Notes: a model not told the origin generated them from the letters alone. A stretch of DNA of 64,000 nucleotides from Nocardioides lijunqiniae (GCF_015024225.1 NZ_JACJGM010000019.1:1-64000), one strand, 5' to 3'. Positions 1 through 8,428 are shown, counted from the first letter of the stretch. A program made the numbers and translations.

Positions 1-431
1 TGCCGGCGCGGCCGCGGCCGTCCGCCGACGCGACCGACCTCGCCCGGCGGGTGGGCGCGGTGCTCGGCATCCTGGTGCTCCCGCAGCGCCGCACCGAGCT
101 GCTGCGCCGGACGCTGCTGCCCCGGCTGCTGGACGTGCCCCCGGCCTCCGGGGCGCCCGGGGCGCCCGGCGCACCGCTCGCCGTCCCCGCCGAGCACGCC
201 GACTGGGCCCTCGACCGGGCCGCCCGCATGCGCGACGACCTGATCGGCGCTGGCTACGCTGTCCACGGCGACCCGGACCTGCTGCTGCCCCGGCGCGAGG
301 ACCTCGCGGCCACGACGGCCGGGCCGAGCGAGTCCGGGGTGCTCGAGCTCGCGGTCCGGCTGCTGCTCGGGTCCGGCGACCGGCCGGCGCACCCGATGGA
401 CAGGCCCACGGAGAGGGAGGAGCACCGATGA
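1..431 (+). CDS. C-terminal part of a sulfotransferase-like protein (5' truncated by window edge)
   Basis: The frame is open from the first bases (codons run from base 3) to a TGA at 429-431, so this is the end of a longer gene. No catalytic domain is visible in the remaining ~142 residues. The tail carries W-x3-R-x2-R-x4-L-I-x2-G-Y-x-V-H-G-D followed by a helical stretch. The C-terminal third of the next protein has the same layout (GYDVVGDLEDL, then a helix), so the two are probably tandem paralogues. The stop overlaps the next ATG (ATGA), indicating translational coupling. The sulfotransferase assignment rests only on this resemblance. Confidence 0.55.
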   Translation, partial: PARPRPSADATDLARRVGAVLGILVLPQRRTELLRRTLLPRLLDVPPASGAPGAPGAPLAVPAEHADWALDRAARMRDDLIGAGYAVHGDPDLLLPRREDLAATTAGPSESGVLELAVRLLLGSGDRPAHPMDRPTEREEHR

Positions 432-1642
432 CGCGGCGCGTGCTGCTGCACGTCGGCACCCCCAAGACCGGCACGTCGTACCTCCAGGACGTGCTGTTCC
501 GCAACCGCCCGACCCTGGCGGGCGCCGGCATCCTCTACCCCGCCGACCGCTTCGACGCCCACTTCCTCGCCGCGCTCGACCTGATGCGGCTGCCCTGGGG
601 CGGCCTGGAGTCCGAGGCGATCGGGGCCTGGGACCGCCTGGCGTCGCAGGTGCGCGCCCATCCCGGCACCTCGATCATCAGCCACGAGATCCTGGCCGCG
701 GCGTCGCGCTCGCAGGTGGGCCAGGCGATGGAGTCGCTCGGTCACGGCGCCGGCACCGAGGTCCACGTCGTGCTGTCCGTGCGCGACCTGGTGCGCCAGG
801 TCCCGGCGGAGTGGCAGGAGAACGTCAAGCACCGCAGCACGATCAGCTATCAGCGGTTCCTGCGCCAGATCCAGGACCCCGCCCGGCGCGGCCGGATCTC
901 GAGCTGGTTCTGGAGCGTGCAGGAGATCCCCGACATCCTCAACCGCTGGGGGCTCGACCTGCCGCCCGAGCAGGTGCACGTGGTGACCGTGCCGCCGCGC
1001 GGCGGCGACCGTGAGCTGCTCTGGAAGCGCTTCAGCCACGTGCTCGGTCTCGACGGCCTCGAGCTCGACCTGGAGGCCGAGCGCGTCAACCCGTCGCTGG
1101 GGGTGCCCGAGACGGCGCTGATCCGGCGCATCAACCGCGCGGCCAACCGCCAGGTCGCGCCCGTCGACTACCGGCCGCTGGTGCGCGAGCTGCTCGCCCA
1201 CCAGACCCTGTCGCGGCGCACCCGCTCGCCGCGGCTGGCGCTGCCGCCCGACGTGCACCCGTGGGTGCGCGACCTGGAGGACGCCTGGATCACTGAGATC
1301 GGCGAGCGCGGCTACGACGTCGTCGGCGACCTCGAGGACCTGCGCGGCGGGCGGCCCCCGAAGCGGTGGGCGAACCCGGACTCACCGGTGGAGAAGCAGG
1401 TCGCGCGCGCGGCCGTCGACGCCGTCAAGGCGCTGCTGCTCGAGAACGCGCGGCTGCAGCAGGAGGTCCGCGACGTGCGCGGCGAGCTCGACGACGCCTA
1501 CCGCGCCCTCGAGCGGTCCTACCTGCGACCGACGTACCGGGCGCGGGCGAGGGCCGTGCGTCGCCTGCAGGCCTCCGCGATGGGCCGGAACGCGCTCCAG
1601 GCCTACCGCGCGGCGCGCGGCAGGAACTCGCGGTCGGCGTAG
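428..1642 (+). CDS. Sulfotransferase-like protein
   Basis: 404 residues. The N-terminus reads HVGTPKTGTSYLQ (residues 8-20), the 5'-phosphosulfate loop of PAPS-dependent sulfotransferases. SVRDLVRQ near residue 117 fits the 3'-phosphate-binding segment. The family moves sulfate from PAPS to carbohydrates or lipids; the acceptor here cannot be told. Residues ~335-365 form a likely coiled coil, followed by a basic tail. ATG 428 overlaps the stop of the upstream gene by 4 bp, so the two are co-translated. The 3' end overlaps the convergent EcsC gene by about 40 bp, so no separate terminator fits between them. Confidence 0.7.
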   Translation: MTRRVLLHVGTPKTGTSYLQDVLFRNRPTLAGAGILYPADRFDAHFLAALDLMRLPWGGLESEAIGAWDRLASQVRAHPGTSIISHEILAAASRSQVGQAMESLGHGAGTEVHVVLSVRDLVRQVPAEWQENVKHRSTISYQRFLRQIQDPARRGRISSWFWSVQEIPDILNRWGLDLPPEQVHVVTVPPRGGDRELLWKRFSHVLGLDGLELDLEAERVNPSLGVPETALIRRINRAANRQVAPVDYRPLVRELLAHQTLSRRTRSPRLALPPDVHPWVRDLEDAWITEIGERGYDVVGDLEDLRGGRPPKRWANPDSPVEKQVARAAVDAVKALLLENARLQQEVRDVRGELDDAYRALERSYLRPTYRARARAVRRLQASAMGRNALQAYRAARGRNSRSA

Positions 1643-2283
1643 CGGCCGATCTTCCAGGTGAGGTAGCCGTCGGCGCCCATGCCGACGATCCCGCCCACGA
1701 CCGGCACCCGGCGGCCGACCGTGACCGCCAGGCGCTTGCCGGCGACCTTGGCGATCAGGTCGGAGCCGACCTCGGAGGAGATCACCAGGTCCAGGGCGCC
1801 GTCGTGGACCGGCGCGGTCGCCAGCGCCATCGGCGGCGCCGGGATCTTCTTCTTCTTGACCAGCGAGGTGACCGAGTCCTCGCCGAGGATGGTCACGAGC
1901 AGCGCGTTGCGCACGCGCGGGTCGTCGAGGTCGTAGCCGCGCAGGTGCGCGATGCCGGCGATCATCCGGCACTGGATCAGCGCCAGGCCGGTGATGTTGG
2001 TCGGGATCGTGAGCGCGGCGGTCACCAGCCCGCCGATGTTGGTGACGAAGCCCTGGGCGCCGGCGTAGCGGACGTGGTTCTCGATGACCTCGTGCACCGC
2101 CTTGTCGACGTCGCCGTGCTGCTCGGCGAGCTGCTTGTCCGCGGCGGCGGCCGCCGGCGGGAGCGGCCCGACGCCCGCGATCGCGCGGTGCAGGGCCTCG
2201 CGCACGAACGACGCGGTCAGGCCCGGTGCCAGCCCGGCGACCTTGGGCGCGAGCTGCTTGCCGATGCTGCCGGTGAGTCCCAT
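1603..2283 (-). CDS. EcsC family protein
   Basis: 226 residues, matching in size and pattern the EcsC domain proteins common in actinobacteria. Features are a helical N-terminal half, a hydrophobic central segment (about residues 78-108, with NIGGLVTAALTIPTNITGLA) and a Gly/Val-rich hydrophobic stretch near the C-terminus (VGRRVPVVGGIVGMG). The name comes from the Bacillus ABC exporter locus ecsABC, but the biochemical role is unknown. The gene stands alone, convergent with the sulfotransferase-like gene and divergent from aat with about 26 bp between starts. Confidence 0.7.
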   Translation of the reverse strand: MGLTGSIGKQLAPKVAGLAPGLTASFVREALHRAIAGVGPLPPAAAAADKQLAEQHGDVDKAVHEVIENHVRYAGAQGFVTNIGGLVTAALTIPTNITGLALIQCRMIAGIAHLRGYDLDDPRVRNALLVTILGEDSVTSLVKKKKIPAPPMALATAPVHDGALDLVISSEVGSDLIAKVAGKRLAVTVGRRVPVVGGIVGMGADGYLTWKIGRYADREFLPRAAR

Positions 2284-2309
2284 GCTCCGATCCTAGAACG
2301 GCTACGGTC

Positions 2310-2996
2310 GTGGCCGTGCCTCCCGTCGAGCCCCCGCCCACCGCGTGGGTGTTCGGGGACCCCGGACGCTTCGACCCCGAGGACGACCTGGTCGGCATCG
2401 GCGCCGACCTGGAGCCGGGCACCCTGCTGGCGGCGTACCGGCGCGGGATGTTCCCGATGCCGGTCGACGAGGGGGACGGGCCGATGTACTGGTTCAGCCC
2501 CGTCGAGCGGGGTGTGCTGCCGCTGGACGGGCTCGTGGTCTCGCGGTCGCTGCGCAAGGCGGTCCGTGACTTCGAGATCCGGGTCGACACCGCGCTGCCG
2601 GAGGTCATCGACGCGTGCGCCGACCCGAGCCGGCCCGCGGGGTGGATCGACGGCCGGGTCCGCGAGGCCTACCTGCGCCTGCACGAGCTCGGCTGGGTCC
2701 ACTCCGTCGAGGCGTGGCGCGACGGCGAGCTGCAGGGCGGGCTGTACGGCGTGGCGATCGGGGGGCTCTTCGCCGGGGAGTCGATGTTCCACCGGGCGCG
2801 CGACGCCTCGAAGGTGGCGCTGGTGGGCCTGGTCGACCTGCTGCGCGACGAGCACGCCGACCGGCGCCTGATCGACACCCAGTGGGTCACCCCGCACCTC
2901 GCGACCCTGGGCGTGCGCGCGATGCCGCGCACCGACTACCTGGCCCGTCTGCCCTCGCTGTTCACCGTCCCGCCACCGACCCGCCTCGCGATGTGA
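2310..2996 (+). CDS. aat: Leucyl/phenylalanyl-tRNA--protein transferase
   Basis: 228 residues, the family's usual length. Aat moves Leu or Phe from charged tRNA to the N-terminus of proteins beginning with Lys or Arg, marking them for ClpS/ClpAP-type proteolysis. Diagnostic segments are GIGADLEPGTLLAAYRRGMFPM (residues ~31-52; reads G-x-G-A-D-L then AYRRGMFPM), YWFSPVERGVLPLD, GLYGVAIGGLFAGESMF and LIDTQWVTPHLATLG. Start GTG 2310 is used; a second GTG two codons later (2316) is equally possible. The gene is single, divergent from the EcsC gene. Confidence 0.93.
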   Translation: MAVPPVEPPPTAWVFGDPGRFDPEDDLVGIGADLEPGTLLAAYRRGMFPMPVDEGDGPMYWFSPVERGVLPLDGLVVSRSLRKAVRDFEIRVDTALPEVIDACADPSRPAGWIDGRVREAYLRLHELGWVHSVEAWRDGELQGGLYGVAIGGLFAGESMFHRARDASKVALVGLVDLLRDEHADRRLIDTQWVTPHLATLGVRAMPRTDYLARLPSLFTVPPPTRLAM

Positions 2997-3071
2997 CGTG
3001 TTCGGAGGACTGAACCCGGTGTGTCCTGGGTAGGTATCGCCTTCATCCCCGAACTGAGGAGAACCAACCCC

Positions 3072-3500
3072 ATGAAGATCGCCCTGCTCGCTGCCAGCCT
3101 CGTCCTCATCGGTGGCACCGCCACCGCCTGTGGCGGTGGCGCGCCGACGGACGCTTCGAAGGCCGACTTCTGCGACTCCTTCACCAAGATCAGCGAGAGC
3201 ACCGCCGGCTCCGACGGCGGCGACCCCACCAAGGACGAGATCAAGAAGGTCAAGGACGCGGTCAAGGACCTCGAGGACACCGGCACCCCCGAGGGCATCC
3301 CCGACGACGCGCGTGAGGGCTTCGAGATCTTCACCGAGGCCGTCGCCGACATCGACGACGACGCCGACGCCAAGGACCTCGAGGACCTCGACGACTTCAG
3401 CGGCGACGAGGAGAAGAAGTTCGAGGCCTTCGGCGAGTACGTCACCAAGACGTGCGCGCCCGAGGCGCCCGAGGCGCCCGAGGCTCCCGAGACGGAGTGA
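3072..3500 (+). CDS. Small acidic secreted lipoprotein, unknown function
   Basis: 142 residues from ATG 3072, which is preceded by GAGGAG about 10 bp upstream. A longer reading from 3021 lacks this and is not supported. Residues 1-19 form a lipoprotein signal peptide (basic MKI, hydrophobic core, then TATAC with lipidation Cys20). The mature part is very rich in Asp, Glu and Lys and ends in three repeats of Ala-Pro-Glu. No domain recognised. A second Cys lies near the C-terminus. The gene is monocistronic and followed directly by a strong hairpin terminator. Confidence 0.75.
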   Translation: MKIALLAASLVLIGGTATACGGGAPTDASKADFCDSFTKISESTAGSDGGDPTKDEIKKVKDAVKDLEDTGTPEGIPDDAREGFEIFTEAVADIDDDADAKDLEDLDDFSGDEEKKFEAFGEYVTKTCAPEAPEAPEAPETE

Positions 3501-3506
3501 CCCACG

Positions 3507-3551
3507 CGCCGAGCACCGGACGGGCCGATCGGGCCCGCTCGGTGCTCGGCG
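3507..3551. terminator. Bidirectional hairpin terminator
   Basis: A 12-bp perfect inverted repeat, CGCCGAGCACCG (3507-3518) with CGGTGCTCGGCG (3540-3551), encloses a second GGGCC/GGCCC stem. It lies between the convergent lipoprotein and rhodanese genes. Confidence 0.8.
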
Positions 3552-3608
3552 TCATTTCGGGGTGCCCGTCCGATGTCGAACGGGCGTCGCTCGGGGTGGG
3601 GCCGGGCG

Positions 3609-3932
3609 TCAGACGACCTGCGGCGGCTGGCCGGTGTCGCTGACCATCGGGCGTCCGGCCGCCTCCCACTCCAGCATCCCGCCGTCGAGGTTGACGACGT
3701 CGTAGCCCTGCTCGACGAGGTAGCCGACCGCCTGGGCGGAGCGGCCCCCGACCTTGCAGACCACCAGCGTCTGCTCGCGCGGCAGGTCGGCGAGGCGCTG
3801 CGGCAGCTCCATCAGCGGGACGTGCAGGGCGCCCTCGATGTGCCCGTGCGCCCACTCGACGGGCTCGCGGACGTCGAGGACGGCCAGGCCCTCGGGGACG
3901 CCGTCTATGGACACGGTCGGGATGGCGGTCAT
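3609..3932 (-). CDS. Rhodanese-like domain protein
   Basis: 107 residues forming a single rhodanese domain. LDVREPVEWAHGHIEGALHVPL is the CH2-type motif, and the active-site loop is CKVGGRSA with catalytic Cys59. The family transfers sulfane sulfur, for example from thiosulfate or persulfides, to a thiol acceptor. Five bases separate it from the upstream DNA glycosylase gene (ends 3937), so the two are probably co-transcribed, although no functional link is evident. Confidence 0.9.
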   Translation of the reverse strand: MTAIPTVSIDGVPEGLAVLDVREPVEWAHGHIEGALHVPLMELPQRLADLPREQTLVVCKVGGRSAQAVGYLVEQGYDVVNLDGGMLEWEAAGRPMVSDTGQPPQVV

Positions 3933-3936
3933 GGAC

Positions 3937-4803
3937 CTATTTGAGCAGTCGGCTCATGCGCCGGTCGGCGAGGGGCTTGCCGCCGGTCTGGCAGGTGGCG
4001 CAGTACTGCAGGCTCGAGTCGGCGAAGGACACCTCGCGGACGATGTCGCCGCAGACCGGGCACGGCTTGCCGGTCTGGCCGTGCACGGCGAGGTTCGACT
4101 TCTTCTCCCCCTTCAGCTCGCTGGCCGCGAGCCCGCGGGAGCGGTCGACCGCGTCGCCCAGCACGCCGCGGATGGCGGCGTACAGGGTGTGCAGCTCCTC
4201 GTCGTCGAGGCTGTTGGCCGGCTTGAACGGCGACATCCGCGCGGCGTGCAGCAGCTCGTCGGAGTAGGCGTTGCCGATGCCGGCGATGGTGCCCTGGTGG
4301 CGCAGCACGCCCTTGAGCTGCTTGCGCCCCTCGCGCTGCAGGATCTCGCTCAGCACGTCGATGGTGAACTCGTCCGCGAGCGGGTCGGGGCCGAGCCGGG
4401 CGATGCCGGGCACGTCGGCGGGGTCGCGGACGACGTACAGGGCCAGCGACTTCTTGGTGCCGGCCTCGGTGACGTCGAGCCCGGTGTCGTCGTCGAGCAC
4501 GATGCGCACCGCCAGCGGCGACTTGTTGCTGGGCTTGGGCGGCAGCGCCGGCACCTCGTCGCGCCAGCGGATCCAGCCCGCGCGGGCCAGGTGGAAGACG
4601 ACGTGCAGCCCGGAGGCGTCGATGTCGAGGAACTTGCCGTGCCGGGTCACCTCGTCGACCAGCGTGCCCTCGAGCGCGCTCAGCGGCGGGTCGTAGGTCT
4701 TCAGCGCGCTGAACGCCGCGATGTGCACCTTGGTGATCGCACGCCCCTCCAGCCGCCCCCGCAGGTCGAGGGCCAGCGCTTCCACCTCGGGCAGCTCGGG
4801 CAC
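3937..4803 (-). CDS. Fpg/Nei family DNA glycosylase (formamidopyrimidine-DNA glycosylase type)
   Basis: 288 residues. The N-terminus is MPELPEVE, giving catalytic Pro2 and Glu3. The beta-hairpin lysine falls in RHGKFLD (about residue 57). A helix-two-turn-helix includes GIGNAYSDELLHAA. The C-terminal zinc finger is C248-x2-C251-x16-C268-x2-C271. The family excises oxidised purines or pyrimidines and cleaves the resulting AP site. The sequence alone does not separate Fpg from Nei2-type substrate preference, so no symbol is given. It reads away from 5007 across a region with perfect palindromes. Confidence 0.9.
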   Translation of the reverse strand: MPELPEVEALALDLRGRLEGRAITKVHIAAFSALKTYDPPLSALEGTLVDEVTRHGKFLDIDASGLHVVFHLARAGWIRWRDEVPALPPKPSNKSPLAVRIVLDDDTGLDVTEAGTKKSLALYVVRDPADVPGIARLGPDPLADEFTIDVLSEILQREGRKQLKGVLRHQGTIAGIGNAYSDELLHAARMSPFKPANSLDDEELHTLYAAIRGVLGDAVDRSRGLAASELKGEKKSNLAVHGQTGKPCPVCGDIVREVSFADSSLQYCATCQTGGKPLADRRMSRLLK

Positions 4804-4844
4804 GCAGCGATTCTAGGTTGCTGGGGGCGATTCGCCGGGTGAGA

Positions 4845-4930
4845 TTCGCCGGTCGACCGGCGAAACTGGAGGTTGACCGACGAAACTTCGGCCGGGAAGC
4901 GTGAGTTTCGCCGGTCGACCGGCGAAACTC
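4845..4930. repeat. Palindromic intergenic repeat cluster
   Basis: The 20-bp palindrome TTCGCCGGTCGACCGGCGAA occurs at 4845-4864 and again at 4907-4926. There it is the core of a longer perfect 28-bp palindrome (4903-4930). A degenerate copy (GGTTGACCGACGAAACT) lies between them at about 4871-4887, and part of another at 4830-4840. The cluster fills the divergent promoter region between the glycosylase gene and the small gene at 5007. It could be a regulator site or a dispersed repeat. Confidence 0.85.
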
Positions 4931-5006
4931 CCGCGCCGGAGCCCGCGCTCAGAGCCCGACCCCGCAAACCGATGACAACCCACGGCCAGCGGGAGCATGA
5001 TGGGGC

Positions 5007-5285
5007 ATGCCCGCCGCACGCCCGCTGCCCGAGACGGGGTCGATCTTCCTCGACGCCCGCGGTGCGGACCGCGCGCTCCGGGTCTCCTGGCACTCCGAGG
5101 CCGACATCGTCGTGCTCTCGCTGTGGCGCGACAACCTGTGCACCGGCTCGTTCCGGCTGGCCGTCGAGGAGGTCCCCGACCTGATCGACCTGCTCCGCAC
5201 CGGCCTCGCCCAGTCCTACGCCGCCGTCCGCCGTCCGGACGCCTGGGACGACACCGCCATCCGACCCAGCACCGCCACCGGCTGA
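5007..5285 (+). CDS. Small conserved-type hypothetical protein
   Basis: 92 residues, beginning with LPETGSIFLDARG and continuing as alternating beta-type hydrophobic segments (RVSWHSEADIVVLSLW, TGSFRLAVEEVPDLIDLL). No signal peptide or membrane segment is present. I recall similar small proteins in many actinobacteria but know no function. The ATG at 5007 is preceded by a weak GGGAG at 4991-4995. It is the only gene between the glycosylase promoter region and an inverted repeat at 5313-5367. Confidence 0.65.
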   Translation: MPAARPLPETGSIFLDARGADRALRVSWHSEADIVVLSLWRDNLCTGSFRLAVEEVPDLIDLLRTGLAQSYAAVRRPDAWDDTAIRPSTATG

Positions 5286-5312
5286 TCCCGGCCGGGGCGC
5301 GTCGCCGGGGTG

Positions 5313-5367
5313 GTCCCTGACGTTCGTGTCGCCCTCAGCCGCTCTCCACAGCACGATCGTCAGGGAC
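5313..5367. repeat. Inverted repeat, possible terminator or operator
   Basis: GTCCCTGACGTTCGTG (5313-5328) and CACGATCGTCAGGGAC (5352-5367) are complementary at 15 of 16 positions across a 23-base loop. The repeat sits 28 bp after the 92-residue gene and 58 bp before the ATPase gene. It may therefore end the first transcript or regulate the second. Confidence 0.6.
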
Positions 5368-5425
5368 TATCGCCCTCGGCGCGCCACTCTAGGGAATCGG
5401 CTAGACACCCCGATACCGTCCTGGC

Positions 5426-6616
5426 ATGGATCCGATCCGCAACCCGTACGCGCCCGGCGCCGGTCAGCGTCCGCCCGAGCTGGCGGGGCGCGACGAGCAG
5501 CTGCGCGCGTTCGACGTGGTGCTCGAGCGGGTGGCGAAGGGGCGCCCGGAGCGCTCGCTGGTGCTGACCGGGCTGCGGGGGGTCGGCAAGACGGTGCTGC
5601 TCAACACGCTGCGATCGCAGGCCGTGCGCAAGGGCTGGGGCACCGGCAAGCTCGAGGCGCGCCCCGACCAGCGCCTGCGCCGCCCGCTGAGCAGCGCGCT
5701 GCACCAGGCGGTGCGCGAGCTGGGCCACCCCGAGACCGACCAGAGCGACCACGTGCTCGGCGTGCTGCGGGCCTTCGCCCAGCGCGAGGCCGGACCGCAG
5801 GCCAAGCTGCGCGACCAGTGGAGCCCCGGCATCGACGTCCCGGCCGCGCGCGGGCGCGCCGACTCCGGCGACATAGAGATCGACCTGGTCGAGCTGCTCA
5901 CCGACGTGGGCGGGCTGGCCGCCGACCTCGGCAAGGGCGTCGGCGTGTTCCTCGACGAGATGCAGGACCTCGGCCCCGACGACGTCTCCGCGCTGTGCGC
6001 CGCCTGCCACGAGATCAGCCAGACGGGGCTGCCGGTCATCGTCGTGGGCGCCGGGCTGCCGCACCTGCCCGCCGTGCTGTCGGCGAGCAAGTCCTACTCC
6101 GAGCGGCTCTTCTCCTACCAGCGCATCGACCGGCTCGAGCGCCCCGAGGCCGACCGCGCGCTGACCGCGCCGGCCGCCGACGAGGAGGCGACGTTCACCG
6201 ACGACGCGCTCGCCGCGATGTACGACGCCACCGGTGGCTACCCCTACTTCGTCCAGGCCTACGGCAAGACCTTCTGGGACGTCGCACCGCGCTCGCCGAT
6301 CACCGTCGACGACGTGGCGGTGGCGGCGCCGGAGGCCGAGCGCGAGCTGGCGGTCGGCTTCTTCGGCAGCCGCTTCGAGCGGGCGACGCCGGGGGAGCGC
6401 GAGTACCTCCACGCCATGGCCGACGCGGCCGGTGACGAGGTCGACGCGGTGGGCTCGGTGCCGACCGCGGACGTCGCCGCCGTGCTCGGCAAGAAGCCGC
6501 AGTCGCTCTCGCCGGCGCGTGACTCGCTCCTCAAGAAGGGCCTCATCTACTCCGGCGAGCGGGGCCGGATCGCCTTCACCGTGCCCCACTTCGGCCGCTT
6601 CCTGCGCTCACGCTGA
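5426..6616 (+). CDS. AAA+ ATPase (Orc1/Cdc6-like / STAND-type fold)
   Basis: 396 residues. Walker A is GLRGVGKT (residues 49-56). Walker B is VGVFLDEMQDL (about 172-182), in the hhhhDE form of AAA+ proteins. Sensor-like VIVVGAGLPHLP follows, then a C-terminal winged-helix-like region (about 330-396) ending GRIAFTVPHFGRFLRSR. The family binds ATP and resembles archaeal Orc1/Cdc6 and AAA_16 domains, but its partner and role are unknown. No clear Shine-Dalgarno is visible, so the mRNA may have a very short leader. It stands alone before the phosphodiesterase gene. Confidence 0.8.
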   Translation: MDPIRNPYAPGAGQRPPELAGRDEQLRAFDVVLERVAKGRPERSLVLTGLRGVGKTVLLNTLRSQAVRKGWGTGKLEARPDQRLRRPLSSALHQAVRELGHPETDQSDHVLGVLRAFAQREAGPQAKLRDQWSPGIDVPAARGRADSGDIEIDLVELLTDVGGLAADLGKGVGVFLDEMQDLGPDDVSALCAACHEISQTGLPVIVVGAGLPHLPAVLSASKSYSERLFSYQRIDRLERPEADRALTAPAADEEATFTDDALAAMYDATGGYPYFVQAYGKTFWDVAPRSPITVDDVAVAAPEAERELAVGFFGSRFERATPGEREYLHAMADAAGDEVDAVGSVPTADVAAVLGKKPQSLSPARDSLLKKGLIYSGERGRIAFTVPHFGRFLRSR

Positions 6617-6660
6617 CCCGCGACGCGACGCGGCCCACCCCGACGCGCAAGACTGGTCGT

Positions 6661-7440
6661 ATGAGGCCGCAGGTCGTCGCCCATCGCGGAGCGAGCCACG
6701 AGAGAGCCGAGCACACGCTGGGCGCCTACCTCGCCGCGCTCGACACCGGCGCCGAGGGCCTGGAGTGCGACGTCCGGCTCACCGCCGACGGCCACCTGGT
6801 GTGCGTCCACGACCGCGACCTGCGCCGTACGGCGAGCCGCAAGGGCACGATCTCCACCCTGGACCTCGCGGACCTCTCCGAGCTCGACTTCGCCTCCTGG
6901 AAGAACCCGTGGTCCGAGCTGGACGACGAGGCGCCCGACCGCGACGAGGAGCTCGACCGGGTCCTCACCCTGCGCAAGCTGCTGGAGACCGTCGCCGACT
7001 ACGACCGGCGGATCGAGGTGGCGATCGAGACCAAGCACCCCACCCGCTACGGCGGTCTCGTCGAGAAGCGGCTCGTGGAGATGCTCCGCGACTTCGGCTG
7101 GGACCGGCCGGGCTCGCCCGTGCGGGTCATGAGCTTCTCGTTCACCGCCCTGCAGCGCGTCGAGCGCCTGGCGCCCGACATCCAGCTGGTGCAGCTCGTC
7201 GAGCACGCCGTCAGCTGGCGGATGCTGCGCCGGGTCATCGGCAAGGACTGGATCGTGGGGCCCGGCATCGACGAGCTGCGCGAGAGCCCGCGCTTCGCCA
7301 GGAAGATGGCCGGCAGCGGTCACGACGTCCACGTGTGGACCGTCAACACCGCCGAGGACCTCGAGCTGTGCCTCAAGCTGGGGGTCAAGGCGGTCATCAG
7401 CGACCGCCCGGCCTACATGCTGGAGCTGCTCGACCAGTAG
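6661..7440 (+). CDS. Glycerophosphodiester phosphodiesterase
   Basis: 259 residues. Conserved catalytic and metal residues are His8 (AHRG), Glu35 and Asp37 (LECDVR) and His50 (HDRDLRRT). Further family motifs are EVAIETKH, VMSFSF and VHVWTVNT near the end. It hydrolyses glycerophosphodiesters to glycerol 3-phosphate plus an alcohol. No signal peptide is seen, so it is cytoplasmic (UgpQ/GlpQ1-like). The DUF5926 gene follows after 9 bp, suggesting a two-gene operon. Confidence 0.92.
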   Translation: MRPQVVAHRGASHERAEHTLGAYLAALDTGAEGLECDVRLTADGHLVCVHDRDLRRTASRKGTISTLDLADLSELDFASWKNPWSELDDEAPDRDEELDRVLTLRKLLETVADYDRRIEVAIETKHPTRYGGLVEKRLVEMLRDFGWDRPGSPVRVMSFSFTALQRVERLAPDIQLVQLVEHAVSWRMLRRVIGKDWIVGPGIDELRESPRFARKMAGSGHDVHVWTVNTAEDLELCLKLGVKAVISDRPAYMLELLDQ

Positions 7441-7449
7441 GTTGCGGCC

Positions 7450-8379
7450 ATGGCCAAGCGCAACCGCAGCATCAGACGAGAGAACCTCCCCGCCGGCGAG
7501 GTCGGCCCCCGCCAGCCCTGCCCGTGCGGCTCCGGCAAGCGCTACAAGGCCTGCCACGGCGCCAAGGGCGGCGCGCCCGACGTGTTCGTCGGCCGCACCT
7601 TCGAGGGGCTGCCGTCGGAGTGCGACATCGTCGCCCTCCGCGAGCTGGTCCCGGCGGCCACCGCGCCGCTGACCGTCCCCTCGGCCGGCGACCGCCCGGT
7701 CGTGCTGTGCTCGCTGCTGCCGATGGCGGTGCCGGCGATGTCGCGCGACAGCGGCCAGGTCTGGCTGGGACTGCAGGTCCAGCACAACTACGGCGACCCC
7801 TCGCGCGACCTGGCGGCGGTGCTGACCCGCGCCCTCGAGGCCGAGCCCGGCATCGTCGGCCTGACCGAGGCGCCCGGCGAGGGCCCGCGGCTCCAGGACC
7901 TGGTCACCGGCACGTCGCTCGACGTCACGGTGCACGACGGGTTCGACTTCTGGGTCAGCGACGTCGAGGACACCAGCGGCATGGAGGCCGCGCTCGAGCA
8001 GGCCAACCAGCAGGCGACCCCCACGACCCGGCTGAGCTCGGTCGAGGCGGCGTACTGGACCAACGTCGGCAGCAAGGAGCACCTGCGCTGGGTCATGCCC
8101 GAGCCCGAGGACCAGCTGCTCGACGCCCTCGCCCGGCTGCACGCCGCCGGGCAGGACTCGATCGCCACCGACTCCCGCCTCGTCGGCATGTTCCGTGCCC
8201 ACGGCCTGCTCGCGCCGGTCTGGGACCTGCCGGTCGGCACCGGCGCGGAGGTGCTCGAGGACAGCGCGGCGGCGTTCGCGAAGGACCTCGCCGAGGCGCT
8301 CGCGGACACCTCCGACCTCACCACCGAGCAGCGGGCCGCGAGGTCCGGTCTGGCCAATCGTCAGGTGACCATCCGCTGA
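7450..8379 (+). CDS. DUF5926 family protein with N-terminal SEC-C zinc motif
   Basis: 309 residues. A basic N-terminus leads into PCPCGSGKRYKACHG. This is a SEC-C type zinc motif with C24, C26, C35 and H36, as at the C-terminus of SecA, where it binds zinc and SecB or ribosomes. The remainder, with paired WVSDVED and LSSVEAAYW segments, matches the actinobacterial DUF5926 group as I know it. Function is not established; an association with ribosomes or protein export would be inference. It lies 9 bp behind the phosphodiesterase gene, with a strong terminator 50 bp downstream. Confidence 0.85.
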   Translation: MAKRNRSIRRENLPAGEVGPRQPCPCGSGKRYKACHGAKGGAPDVFVGRTFEGLPSECDIVALRELVPAATAPLTVPSAGDRPVVLCSLLPMAVPAMSRDSGQVWLGLQVQHNYGDPSRDLAAVLTRALEAEPGIVGLTEAPGEGPRLQDLVTGTSLDVTVHDGFDFWVSDVEDTSGMEAALEQANQQATPTTRLSSVEAAYWTNVGSKEHLRWVMPEPEDQLLDALARLHAAGQDSIATDSRLVGMFRAHGLLAPVWDLPVGTGAEVLEDSAAAFAKDLAEALADTSDLTTEQRAARSGLANRQVTIR

Positions 8380-8428
8380 CTCCCCGCGAGTTGGCCCGAG
8401 CCCCCCGGAGCGATTAGATTTGGGTGCT

